From Candidatus Omnitrophota bacterium (lineage in GTDB: Bacteria > Omnitrophota > Gorgyraeia > JABMRN01 > RBG-13-46-9): a DNA stretch of 64,000 bases. The notes below the pieces were generated by a model. The model made no database searches and was not told where the DNA came from. It saw only the letters and a program-made list of their open reading frames with translations. Location: assembly GCA_016782495.1 (NCBI GenBank), contig JADHYL010000001.1:37106-101105 (forward strand), written 5' to 3'. Below, one piece after another: positions 6,436-14,967 of this stretch; position 1 is the stretch's first letter; each line of letters starts with the position of its first letter. A program made the translations under genes and the position numbers.

Positions 6436-7608
6436 TCATCTATTCCAGCTTACCACCCTGAACGGCTCTTCTTCGCCACCCGGGCCAAGCAATCCGTCGG
6501 GACTTAAAAGTTTGTGGTTATAAGTTATATGGCTTAGTAAATCCCAGATTCTTATGTTTCTCGCGGCCAAAAGAGAACCCGTAACGGTAACGCGCGAAAA
6601 AGCCGCGACAACACGGAAATCCCGCACCGCATAAACAACGGCCTCCTCGACTTCCAGCCGGTAATATATATATATATCACCCTGAGTGCTTCCGTCATCA
6701 CTTCCTTTTGCGATAACAACATTTTTATTACCTGTTTTTATCTGGTTTAACCGGCCGCGGATAAGGATCTTATCCGCGACAATACCTCCGTTCAAGTTTA
6801 CAGTCCCCTGTAAAGTAGCGGTGCCGTTAACATACACTATGCCGTTTCCGGGGGTGAGGTTGGTCGTAGTGCCAACTGAACCGAAGGTGGTATCCCCGTT
6901 ATAATAATCGCCGCTGGCTATTGCTTGGGTTTGATAGTAGGCGTAGTTGAATTGGGGAAATAATACCGGCGCAACGTCAACCCCAACGTCAGAGCCCTGG
7001 GTTACGCTTCCCGCAATCTGTATACTGCCCCCCCATCCTGTTGATTGAAATACCCTGTTAACGGCTGAGACGCTCCCATCGCAACACCCGTAGCCACAGG
7101 GGTCTACGTCAATAAGCGCGATTGCCTGGGCCCTTAGTCTTACATCGTTATTCGCGTGAAGATCGCCATTAACATCCGCAAGACCCAGGAAAAATGCCCT
7201 GAGCCTTAAATCAGTGCCGGCTGCCATCATATAAAAAAGTGCCGTGGCAGTATTGTCTTTCACTTCCACCGCCACTGTCCGCGAAATGCCATCGAAAGCG
7301 CCAACCGACGTCAGAAGCACCCTGCCACCGGATTCGGTCACCGTAACGTTATAACCGCCCCCGCCAAAGGTATTATCCACTAAAGGAAAATATGTGTCTT
7401 TGGCCATAAAACCGTTTTGCACTAATGTTGCCAGGCCGTCGTTTATACCCGCTTCGGCAATATACTGTGCCGTCGTGGATTTTTTCAGGTGCCGGACCAT
7501 GTGGACATCCTGCAGTAACATATTTGAGGCACTTACACCTATCAAAACCATAAGCATGGAAATAACTATAACGGTTATAAATATTGCGCCTTTGGTATTC
7601 TTAATCAT
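6436..7608 (-). CDS. PilX-like type IV pilus minor component
   Basis: The 390-residue protein starts with a short basic leader and a hydrophobic helix (IFITVIVISMLMVLIGVSA) followed by MLLQDVHMVRHLKKSTTAQYIAEAG. This is the pattern of PilX-type N-terminal domains, whose members help assemble or modify type IV pili at the inner membrane. Glu at +5 of a prepilin cleavage site is not obvious. The rest is a predicted beta-rich exported domain with many Asn, Gly and Val residues. A cluster CGYGCCDG around residue 170 could bind metal or form disulfides. The start overlaps the preceding pilW-like gene by 4 nt. The exact role is inferred from position and N-terminus. Confidence 0.7.
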   Translation of the reverse strand: MIKNTKGAIFITVIVISMLMVLIGVSASNMLLQDVHMVRHLKKSTTAQYIAEAGINDGLATLVQNGFMAKDTYFPLVDNTFGGGGYNVTVTESGGRVLLTSVGAFDGISRTVAVEVKDNTATALFYMMAAGTDLRLRAFFLGLADVNGDLHANNDVRLRAQAIALIDVDPCGYGCCDGSVSAVNRVFQSTGWGGSIQIAGSVTQGSDVGVDVAPVLFPQFNYAYYQTQAIASGDYYNGDTTFGSVGTTTNLTPGNGIVYVNGTATLQGTVNLNGGIVADKILIRGRLNQIKTGNKNVVIAKGSDDGSTQGDIYIYYRLEVEEAVVYAVRDFRVVAAFSRVTVTGSLLAARNIRIWDLLSHITYNHKLLSPDGLLGPGGEEEPFRVVSWNR

Positions 7609-9752
7609 TTTCCGGTATTCCTCGGCTCGACCTCGGTTTTCATGCCGGTTTTGTAGTCTAAGCCTTGAAAATCTTCGTAAACGGTTACATCAAACTCGAT
7701 ACCCTTCATTAGATCATTTCCATCTACAAGAAGTTTTATAATTCCGTAGTCCGCATCTTGCGCAAAATAACCGCTTATGTCACACATCTTTGTCTCGCCC
7801 GGCCAGGTGACTTTAATATTATCGACCCAGGGCGCGCTAACGCCCGGAATCAGATACTTCCCGCATGCCGGTTGCGTGCAGTTTATGACACCGTTATTTT
7901 TATAGTTCTCGTCTGTGACGTTTACGCTCGGATGATCGATACATGTCCAATACGGCGTTGTGGAAAGCTCTGCTTTGGCCTGCGCATATCTTCCTGTACC
8001 GGCTACAGACCCGACAGTCCACGCTGCCACACCCATAAGCGGGTCATCGCTTGAACGGCCGTAGACCGAAACAGATCCAAAGCTCGACCAATTCATGGAA
8101 TCATAACCCGGATTCGCTATTTTCGTATCATAAATCTGTGTCGTAACACTACCGCTTTGCAACCAAACCTCAAGCGAGGCCTGCGCATAAATATTCGCGG
8201 ATGAAGTGTACTTTTCGTCGGCGAACGGAGGCAAAACTTCATGTCCGAGATAATCGAGCGGATCAGACCACCTAGCCTGTGCGGCATGATCGCCGCCCAT
8301 CAAATATGAATTTGTGTCAGCGGGCTGGGTTCCGGCCCAGTAGCTTGTATATGAGGTTCCTGACATATAGAAGGTCACAAAGTAATTTTTTGAAGAATCA
8401 ATCGGAAAAATCGCCCAATTCGAATATGCAGTGCCACCTGCGGCAATCGTTATTCCCGGCGAAATCCCGCCTAGGGCATCAGTAAAATAAAGTTGTATCC
8501 GCGTTGTACCTGGTGTTGTGATTACCGGAGGATTCACGCAATCTTCGTTGCCCGCTCTTTCATCAAAATATGCGGCATTAATTGTCAAGGTTTGAGCTGA
8601 ATGCGACTCAAACTTGATCCTCAGTAAATCTCCGCCTGAATCGATATTATCGGAGAAAATAAGATTTCTTACGGTTACTCCGGAGAGCGCAGTAGCAAAA
8701 TCCGCTTTTACGGCATCGCCGTTTACGCTACCGGCTTCAACCTCTGCCGTCCACACGATCTCATTTCCCTCCTCGGGATCCGGCAATTTCACAGATAAAT
8801 CATCGCCTGCCAGAATCGTATTGTTTCTGACTGAGTTGTCGAAATTGGCTTCAAGCCAGGTGTCATAATATAGCCTAAAGTTAACATAGTCACCGATTGC
8901 GTCAGAGTTGTATTCCCGGAAATTATTTCCGCTCCAAAGTAAATCGGGACCAACTTTTGCGCTGCCGTCACCGCTTGAGGCTTGCGGCGCGTAAACTTCC
9001 ATTTCCTGCTGGCAGCCGCTCGGCGCAATCGAAAGCGTGTCTATACCTAATTCATATCCCGACGAATCGGCATTTTGTCCGGTTACCTCGAACGTGAAAT
9101 CATGATTTCCCGATGTAAGCCTGATGCTACCGAACGTCACGTTGTCGCTTCTTTTGACAGGATCGCTGTACCCGTCAAATTCCTGCGCCTTCGGATTTAT
9201 AATAAAACTTGTGAGCTTCTCGACTATAACCTTAGGTGGAATAGTTGCGTTAGCTGCGTTGGGCCCTCCCGAACCGTCTCCGCTTGCGACGACGTTGGCA
9301 AGCTGCGTCTCTCTTTGGGCATCATCGACTAATACGTCGTGGTTGGCAGTAAACTCTGTTCTTCGAAGCTCCCTGTATCCTGTCGACGGGTTATCGTAAA
9401 CGTGGTATATGACGCTCTTGTCCCAGTTGATGAGTCCATCTGCGTCTAAATCAAAAAAGCCGTTTGCGTCAGGGGGTGCCATCGGAAAACTTATGGCGGT
9501 GTATTCGGTTTCACCTGCGGGCTTGTAAAGACTTAGGTATGTAGTGCTTGAAAGCCTGAGTTCTCCCTTGATCCGTTCCATGGCGACTTGAAGGTCAACT
9601 CTGTTCTTTGTTCTTATTCTGTCAAGCGCCCAGTTTTTATAGGCGAAATACCACGCGCTTAAGACAATGCCGATCAAGATGGCGCCCAGAAGAACCGACA
9701 CCATAAGCTCGATCAGCGTCATGCCTTTCTTATGATATTTTTTTCGTTTCAT
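7605..9752 (-). CDS. Large PilW-like prepilin with long exported domain
   Basis: A 715-residue prepilin. The N-terminus reads KKGMTLIELMVSVLLGAIL: a prepilin peptidase site (G before M) with Glu at +5 and a hydrophobic helix, as in class III signal peptides. Residues 50 to 200 resemble PilW-type minor pilins. The remaining 500 residues are a Gly/Ser/Asp/Thr-rich, probably beta-sheet region with scattered Cys, much longer than usual minor pilins (150-350 residues). A surface or adhesive role is possible but unproven. It lies between pilV-like and pilX-like genes, as in the fimT-pilVWX clusters that initiate pili, and overlaps the next gene by 4 nt. Confidence 0.75.
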   Translation of the reverse strand: MKRKKYHKKGMTLIELMVSVLLGAILIGIVLSAWYFAYKNWALDRIRTKNRVDLQVAMERIKGELRLSSTTYLSLYKPAGETEYTAISFPMAPPDANGFFDLDADGLINWDKSVIYHVYDNPSTGYRELRRTEFTANHDVLVDDAQRETQLANVVASGDGSGGPNAANATIPPKVIVEKLTSFIINPKAQEFDGYSDPVKRSDNVTFGSIRLTSGNHDFTFEVTGQNADSSGYELGIDTLSIAPSGCQQEMEVYAPQASSGDGSAKVGPDLLWSGNNFREYNSDAIGDYVNFRLYYDTWLEANFDNSVRNNTILAGDDLSVKLPDPEEGNEIVWTAEVEAGSVNGDAVKADFATALSGVTVRNLIFSDNIDSGGDLLRIKFESHSAQTLTINAAYFDERAGNEDCVNPPVITTPGTTRIQLYFTDALGGISPGITIAAGGTAYSNWAIFPIDSSKNYFVTFYMSGTSYTSYWAGTQPADTNSYLMGGDHAAQARWSDPLDYLGHEVLPPFADEKYTSSANIYAQASLEVWLQSGSVTTQIYDTKIANPGYDSMNWSSFGSVSVYGRSSDDPLMGVAAWTVGSVAGTGRYAQAKAELSTTPYWTCIDHPSVNVTDENYKNNGVINCTQPACGKYLIPGVSAPWVDNIKVTWPGETKMCDISGYFAQDADYGIIKLLVDGNDLMKGIEFDVTVYEDFQGLDYKTGMKTEVEPRNTGK

Positions 9753-9756
9753 AGTA

Positions 9757-10185
9757 TTATTGGATGGTCGAAAAAATTGTAGTAAGAGTTACGGAAGCAT
9801 TGTCTTTCCAGTTACCCCTGTATTTGTAGATGACTACGACTTCAAATTGCGTGCGGTTTGTATCGAGCGGGGTTACCGTTGTCGAACGGTTAAACTCGCC
9901 GTTGGGGTTTTGGCCGCCGGTCTCGTCTATTATTGTATCGGTTTCGCGTAAATCGGTTAAATAATCAAACCCGCTTGATTCTATAACGGTTCTTGCTCTT
10001 TCCATTCTTGCCGTGGCAAGATTCGTCGCTGTATATTCATGGTCGATTCTTTTTGACATATCAAGCGTTTGAACAAATATAAAAAGGATGCCCGTTATGA
10101 CCATGGCAAGAATTACGGCCGAAAAGAGTACTTCAACCAGGGTAATACCGTTTTCTTTTTTAAGGGGGTTACTCAAAATACACAT
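9757..10185 (-). CDS. PilV-like minor prepilin
   Basis: A 142-residue prepilin with leader LKKENG, then ITLVEVLFSAVILAMVITG. Cleavage would fall after Gly, Glu is at +5, and the hydrophobic N-terminal helix is present. The C-terminal part is short and includes YKYRGNWKDNASVTLTTI. These are the features of minor pilins that prime pilus assembly. The start overlaps the 3' end of rng by 17 nt, so it is probably translationally coupled to it, and the pilW-like gene follows 4 nt downstream. Confidence 0.8.
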   Translation of the reverse strand: MCILSNPLKKENGITLVEVLFSAVILAMVITGILFIFVQTLDMSKRIDHEYTATNLATARMERARTVIESSGFDYLTDLRETDTIIDETGGQNPNGEFNRSTTVTPLDTNRTQFEVVVIYKYRGNWKDNASVTLTTIFSTIQ

Positions 10186-11647
10186 CCTCTACGTGAAGCG
10201 TCGAGTTGGTCTTTATCGTTATCTTCTTTCTGAATTTGCGTTCCAGGAAATGGAACATGTCCCTAAAAGAGGCCGTGAGATAATCCGCTACATCCGGATG
10301 CGCCGTTAGGATAATTTCTCGCGGTCTCCTTTCTCTCGCAAGACGCTGGAGCTTGCGAACGGCTGCGATTGCGATTGTAGCAGGTGTTTTTACACGCCCC
10401 ATGCCGTTGCAATAGGGGCATTCCCTGAACGATACGCTCTCGAGGCTCTTTCTCACTCTTTGGCGCGTCATTTCGACGAGGCCAATCGGTGAGATAGTTA
10501 CAATATTTATTTTTGCCTTATCCCGTTTAAATGCAGCCTCGAGTGTTGTGTATACCTGTTTTCGATGCGTTCTTTCGTTCATATCTATAAAATCTATTAC
10601 TATAATCCCGCCTATGTCTCTTAACATTACCTGCCTGGCAATCTCGGGGGCTGCCTCCATGTTTGTTTTGAAAGCCGTTTCTTCAGGCTTTGTCTTGCCT
10701 TTATACTTTCCCGTGTTTACGTCTATGGCCACGAGGCCTTCTGTCTGTTCGATAATGATGGATGCCCCGCTTTTTAAAAACACCTTCCTGTGAAATATCC
10801 CTTCTATGCGGTCTTCGATGCCGTATCTTTCATAGAGGGGAGTTTTTCCCTTATAATAAAAAATCTTTCTGTTCAACGCAAGGTGTATGGTGCTTGCAAA
10901 TCGGGAAATTTTCCTGTATTCATCTTTTGAATCAACCAGGATTTTTTCCACATTCTCGTCGAGATAGTCCCTTATGATACGTAGCGGCAGGTCGTATTCC
11001 TCATAAATCAAAGTCGGGGCTTTTTGTTGCTCGGCGCGGCGCTGGATGCGTACCCACAAATTCGCAAGATACCGGAACTCGAGCCTGAGTTGTCTTGGTT
11101 TTACCCCGACGCTTTGAGTCCTTGCGATACAACCGATGCCTTTTGGTAAATCAATTTTCCGAAGGGTTTCCTTAAGCCTCGATCGGTCCTCGCGGCCTGC
11201 TATGCGCTTTGAGATTCCGACCGTTTCGTTAAAGGGCATGAGCACCAAGTATTTTCCCGGCAGGCTAATATCGGTTGTGAGCAAGGGTCCTTTTGTTCCG
11301 ATCGGTTCCTTTACGATCTGGACGAGGAGTTCCTGGCCCTTTTTCAGGCGTTCGAGCGGGCTTTTTTTTTGTTCGGCCCTCTTTTCGATAACTATCTCTT
11401 CATCGAGCAGCGTCTGAACGGTTTTACCTTCTCTTTCGTAAATATACAAAAAACCGTTTTTTCCTGTCCCGATATTAACAAAGAGCGCGCCTATTCCGGG
11501 AACAACGGATTCTATCACACCCTTATAGATGTTACCGGCCAGGCGTGGTTGACCGGCTCTCTCGATATGAAATTCTTCGAGCTCGCCCCTCTGGGTAATT
11601 GCAACCCTCTTCTCATAGGGTTCGACGTTTATCAGAATTTGCTTCAT
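10169..11647 (-). CDS. rng: Ribonuclease G (RNase E/G family)
   Basis: A 5'-end-dependent endoribonuclease that matures 16S rRNA and degrades mRNA. I use the ATG at 11645-11647 (MKQILINVEPYEKRVAIT), since the longer frame adds 49 residues overlapping pilQ without family resemblance. This gives 492 residues, typical of RNase G. The S1 domain lies in residues 35-120 (GNIYKGVIESVVPGIGALFVNIG). The catalytic region has VAIDVNTGKYKG and IVIDFIDM with the two metal-binding Asp residues, and CPYCNGMGRVKT is the Zn-link motif. There is no long RNase E-type C-terminal scaffold. It is embedded between pilQ (13-nt gap) and the pilV-like gene, an unusual place. Confidence 0.95.
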   Translation of the reverse strand: MKQILINVEPYEKRVAITQRGELEEFHIERAGQPRLAGNIYKGVIESVVPGIGALFVNIGTGKNGFLYIYEREGKTVQTLLDEEIVIEKRAEQKKSPLERLKKGQELLVQIVKEPIGTKGPLLTTDISLPGKYLVLMPFNETVGISKRIAGREDRSRLKETLRKIDLPKGIGCIARTQSVGVKPRQLRLEFRYLANLWVRIQRRAEQQKAPTLIYEEYDLPLRIIRDYLDENVEKILVDSKDEYRKISRFASTIHLALNRKIFYYKGKTPLYERYGIEDRIEGIFHRKVFLKSGASIIIEQTEGLVAIDVNTGKYKGKTKPEETAFKTNMEAAPEIARQVMLRDIGGIIVIDFIDMNERTHRKQVYTTLEAAFKRDKAKINIVTISPIGLVEMTRQRVRKSLESVSFRECPYCNGMGRVKTPATIAIAAVRKLQRLARERRPREIILTAHPDVADYLTASFRDMFHFLERKFRKKITIKTNSTLHVEDVYFE

Positions 11648-11660
11648 CTCAATAATATCC

Positions 11661-13313
11661 TTACTGTTTTTTCTTCTTTCGAAAATCAAATAACGGCTTA
11701 GGTTTCGCCTTCGGGGTCTTCGCCCTGGTATCACCGGGGAGCTCCACAAATACCTCTTTTTCGTAAACAACCGCCCCTTCAGACTTCTCGCCAATAATTT
11801 CTCCGGGCAACTTTACTTCTGATACGTTACGCGTTGCAAGGCGATTTATTTCCCGCAGGTCTTTTACAATGTGGACTGTTATGAAGAAAATAAGTTCGGT
11901 CTTTTCATTGTCAACCCCCTCATGCTTTACAAGCCCTCCTATAAATGGTATATCACCGAAAAGATCTCCAAGAAGCGGCACCTTTTTCACTATATTGATA
12001 GTATTGTCGTTTATAAGGCCGCCTATAAAAATTGTATCGCCGTCCTTTACCATGACCTGCGTATCCGCTACCCTTGTCGACCAGAGAGGGGCGCTGAGCT
12101 CCTCGCTTATTTTCTCCACTCCTAAATAGTTGCTGATTTCCGGCTTGAGTTCCACTACAATCTCCCTATTTTTGTTAACGTGCGGCGTTACAAGGAGCCT
12201 GATACCGAGCTCTTTGGCTTCATACCCGCTTATTACCCATCTGCCGGTCTCTTCGGTCTGGTCAAAAGTCGGGAAATTGTAGACTCTTCCGACAAGGATT
12301 TTTGCCTCTTGATTATTCAATGTTGTAATTCTCGGGTTCGATATAATTTCGGTTCTGCGCCTCTGTTTCAAAAGTTCAAGCACTGCCTGAAATTGCGAAA
12401 AATCGAGAGCGCCATAAGTAAACTGATCGGTGCCGACAAAAGGAAAGGCAACGGTCCCATCCATTGTCGATGCGAGTGGAAAGTCGGTTACGCCTGTTGT
12501 TGTTACATAATTGCCGGCGGCGTCTATTGTCCCGCCAGCGCTGCCAGTCTGCCCAAACGGATAAAATCGTTCCAGGGTGTGTGCAACTATATCGCGAGTC
12601 CCCCAATTTGCAAACGGTATCGTCGTTGGCCGTTTTGCGCCTATCGCCGCTATCCTCATCGTCCAGTCAATGCCCATTTTTTCATCTTTTTCCAAGAGTG
12701 TCTCGAATATTCGCGCCTCTATCATGACCTGGGGTGTTTTCCTGTCTAATCTCTCAACCACCCGTTTTATCCTGTAGGTATTGGTCGGGAGATCCGTTAC
12801 GAGAAGTGAGTTGGTTCGCGTATCGTAAGTTATTTTACCGCGGTCGGTCAGCATCTCCTTCACGGCATCGTGCGCTACTTCGGCGTTGGTGTAATTTAAT
12901 TCTATGACCTCCGTGGATAGCTCGGCTTTCTTCAGGCTATCTATTGTGACAACCCTTATTATGTCGCCTTCGCGCTCGTACGCATAGCCATAATTCTTCA
13001 CGATTATATCGAGTGCCACGTCCCATGGTTTATCCGTCAGCTTCAACGTTACCGTACCTGTCACGTCAGGGGCCGTGACTATGTCGACCCCGCTCACTTC
13101 TGAGAGGTAATTAAGAACCGCACTTATGTCAGCGTCTTTGAAATTTACCGTAACATGCCCAGGCTTGACATATACAACATCCTCCATATTTTTGGGTGCT
13201 TTGTCGCTTGCCAAATCTACCGATGGCGTGATTTCCTGTGAATAGACGCACTTAGTAAAAGTGAATAATGCAAGGAAAGCCAGGATCAGGCATAATTTTT
13301 TTCTGCTCATCAC
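11661..13313 (-). CDS. pilQ: Type IV pilus secretin PilQ-like outer-membrane channel
   Basis: The secretin forms the outer-membrane pore through which the pilus passes. The 550 residues begin with a signal peptide (KKLCLILAFLALFTFTKCVYS). Residues 50-130 form an STN/N0-like domain (VTVNFKDADISAVLNYLSEVSGVDIV). A secretin_N (NolW) domain follows (VIELNYTNAEVAHDAVKEML). The secretin domain proper starts near 300 (RRTEIISNPRITTLNNQEAKILVG) and ends at FIGGLINDNTINIVKKVPLLGDLPF-type sequence before FFITVHIV. No AMIN domain is obvious, consistent with its moderate length. It is the last gene of the pilM-N-O-P-Q block and implies a second membrane. Confidence 0.92.
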   Translation of the reverse strand: MMSRKKLCLILAFLALFTFTKCVYSQEITPSVDLASDKAPKNMEDVVYVKPGHVTVNFKDADISAVLNYLSEVSGVDIVTAPDVTGTVTLKLTDKPWDVALDIIVKNYGYAYEREGDIIRVVTIDSLKKAELSTEVIELNYTNAEVAHDAVKEMLTDRGKITYDTRTNSLLVTDLPTNTYRIKRVVERLDRKTPQVMIEARIFETLLEKDEKMGIDWTMRIAAIGAKRPTTIPFANWGTRDIVAHTLERFYPFGQTGSAGGTIDAAGNYVTTTGVTDFPLASTMDGTVAFPFVGTDQFTYGALDFSQFQAVLELLKQRRRTEIISNPRITTLNNQEAKILVGRVYNFPTFDQTEETGRWVISGYEAKELGIRLLVTPHVNKNREIVVELKPEISNYLGVEKISEELSAPLWSTRVADTQVMVKDGDTIFIGGLINDNTINIVKKVPLLGDLFGDIPFIGGLVKHEGVDNEKTELIFFITVHIVKDLREINRLATRNVSEVKLPGEIIGEKSEGAVVYEKEVFVELPGDTRAKTPKAKPKPLFDFRKKKKQ

Positions 13314-13325
13314 ATCCCCCTTATG

Positions 13326-13679
13326 CTAGTATTTCTCCTCATAAATATTAAGCTTGTATTCATCCTCATCTATTAATAATAAAACGGTATTTTTTGAAAT
13401 ATTTTTAACGGTAACGCGGCCTATAGTCTGAGCTTCTCTTATCATTTCTCCGTTAATTATGGCGACCCTGCTACCGGCGGAGTCGTTTGCTATACCCTGT
13501 AAATCCACATCCTCTATGCTCATGACGTCTTCAAGGGACCCTGAGGCTCTCGCATGAGTTCCTACAAGCGGTACAAACGGATCGCGTTTGCTGTGACTGT
13601 CGTATGGGCTAGCCTCACTTAGGTATGTCGTAAGAGTAAATGCAAATAAAAGTAAAAACATTACTACAAACTTTCGCAT
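13326..13679 (-). CDS. PilP-like pilus periplasmic protein
   Basis: A 117-residue exported protein, starting from the ATG at 13677-13679 (MRKFVVMFLLLFAFTLTTYL), which gives a clean signal peptide. The longer frame would add 14 residues without one. After cleavage comes SKRDPFVPLV, the hallmark RDPF..P segment of PilP. A small beta domain follows (LQGIANDSAGSRVAIINGEMI, GRVTVKNISKNTVLLLID), as in PilP/GspC-type periplasmic domains. No lipobox Cys is seen. PilP bridges the inner-membrane PilNO to the secretin PilQ, and its position between pilO and pilQ fits exactly. Similarity is structural-pattern level. Confidence 0.8.
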   Translation of the reverse strand: MRKFVVMFLLLFAFTLTTYLSEASPYDSHSKRDPFVPLVGTHARASGSLEDVMSIEDVDLQGIANDSAGSRVAIINGEMIREAQTIGRVTVKNISKNTVLLLIDEDEYKLNIYEEKY

Positions 13680-13683
13680 AGTG

Positions 13684-14292
13684 TTACTCGCCGCTTTTAA
13701 ATGTATATGCGTACACCACAAAATTTATATCGTGCTTTCTGGGATTGGCGGTATTTGACTTTATTTTTATGTCCGAAACCTGCAAGTATCGCTTGTCATT
13801 TTCCATCTTGCTTATGAACTCGCCCAATTCATGATACCCGCTCTGGGCGCTTATCGCGATGGGCAGTTCCTCGTATACACTTTCTTTTTTGTCATTTGTT
13901 TCTCTTTTTCTTACTTCAAGCGGCGTTATGCTCAAAATTTTTACGCGCGAGCTTCTTGCCATTTTCGAAATATTTCCGAAAAGTATCGGCAGTTCCTTTT
14001 CGCGCGAAAGCTTTTCTTCATAGCCACCTAATTTATCCTGCAGGGTTTTCGATCTCTCTTTAAGCTTGGCTTCAAACCCCAAATCGTCGTAAACCGCTTT
14101 CATTTCCATTCTTAATACCCTTACCTCTGGTATAAGGCTGAAGAGCCTTGCAATGCTGGGGCTTAGAAAGACAAAAATGTACACGGCAAACAAGACTAAA
14201 AGCCCCACGCCGTAAAAAAGGAGAATCTTTTTCTTCGATTCATCCAATTCAAGTTGCGGCATGTTTTTAAAAATGCTTGTTATTCCCGCCAT
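13684..14292 (-). CDS. pilO: PilO-like inner-membrane pilus assembly protein
   Basis: A 202-residue protein with one transmembrane helix near residues 22-45 (ILLFYGVGLLVLFAVYIFVF). A coiled-coil periplasmic stalk follows (VRVLRMEMKAVYDDLGFEAKL through LPILFGNISKMARS). It ends in a ferredoxin-like domain around 115-200 (VKILSITPLE, QSGYHELGEFISKMENDKRYLQVSDI). This is the PilO architecture. PilO pairs with PilN to form the alignment complex linking cytoplasmic PilM to periplasmic PilP. It directly abuts pilN upstream, and pilP starts 5 nt downstream of its stop. Confidence 0.88.
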   Translation of the reverse strand: MAGITSIFKNMPQLELDESKKKILLFYGVGLLVLFAVYIFVFLSPSIARLFSLIPEVRVLRMEMKAVYDDLGFEAKLKERSKTLQDKLGGYEEKLSREKELPILFGNISKMARSSRVKILSITPLEVRKRETNDKKESVYEELPIAISAQSGYHELGEFISKMENDKRYLQVSDIKIKSNTANPRKHDINFVVYAYTFKSGE

Positions 14293-14967
14293 CTATCTAC
14301 CCTTCTTTTCCGGATTGAACTTGCAGATTACAGCAAAACTCATAACTTCCTGGCCCTCTACGATCGCCTTTTTTATGGGGCCTTGCCCGATTTCCGCAAA
14401 GTGTTTTGCGAAGCCCTTATTATCTTTTAATGACTCTACGAAACGGGTTATGTAGTCTGTTGCGTCCCCGCCCTTACCCAGGGCATAGCCTGACAAGGTA
14501 AGGGTGCGTACTTTAACTGCCCTGGTTGTTGCTGTTTTTTTGGCCGTTGGTTTTCTGCCGGCCAAGCCTTTAGGGCCTTTTACTGTTTCTGTTACATTCC
14601 GCTCGCTGTAGAAAAATTCGCGCAGCCAGATATTGGCCGTTAGACTATCGCTTATCTCGTTTAAAAGACCCGACCATCTGAGTCGTCGCACGATCAGCTC
14701 GTCTATGGCCTGCCCTTTTTTATCAATGTCGGCTATATTTTTCTTGATTTCGTCAAGTTCCGATTTTTTTGGCGCAAGGCTTTCCCACTCTTTTCCTAAC
14801 CGGGTAAGCTGGCTCTTACTTACGTATATAAGCCCGCCCAAGATGAGCTGGATTGCCACCATGCCCGCGACCACCCAAATAACGATGGGGATGATCGGTA
14901 TTTCCGGTAACTCGATCTTCCTTTTCTTTTTTTTCAGCTCCTCGGGGAGCAGGTTTAATTCTATCAT
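14293..14967 (-). CDS. pilN: PilN-like inner-membrane pilus assembly protein
   Basis: PilN uses its N-terminal cytoplasmic tail to bind PilM. Here the tail reads MIELNLLPEELKKKKRK, the conserved INLLP-type motif. A membrane helix follows at about residues 25-50 (IIPIVIWVVAGMVAIQLILG), then a coiled coil and a small periplasmic domain (LNEISDSLTANIWLREFFYS through ITRFVESLKDNKGFAKHFAE). The 224-residue length is typical. A basic Lys/Thr-rich insert near 140-155 (GRKPTAKKTATTRAVK) is unusual for a periplasmic domain. It abuts pilM (stop and start adjacent) and pilO. Confidence 0.9.
   Translation of the reverse strand: MIELNLLPEELKKKKRKIELPEIPIIPIVIWVVAGMVAIQLILGGLIYVSKSQLTRLGKEWESLAPKKSELDEIKKNIADIDKKGQAIDELIVRRLRWSGLLNEISDSLTANIWLREFFYSERNVTETVKGPKGLAGRKPTAKKTATTRAVKVRTLTLSGYALGKGGDATDYITRFVESLKDNKGFAKHFAEIGQGPIKKAIVEGQEVMSFAVICKFNPEKKGR

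Noticed and set aside
11648..11794. 49-codon N-terminal extension of RNase G
   Set aside because: It overlaps the end of pilQ, is very basic and has no family resemblance. The ATG at 11645-11647 matches the usual RNase G start.
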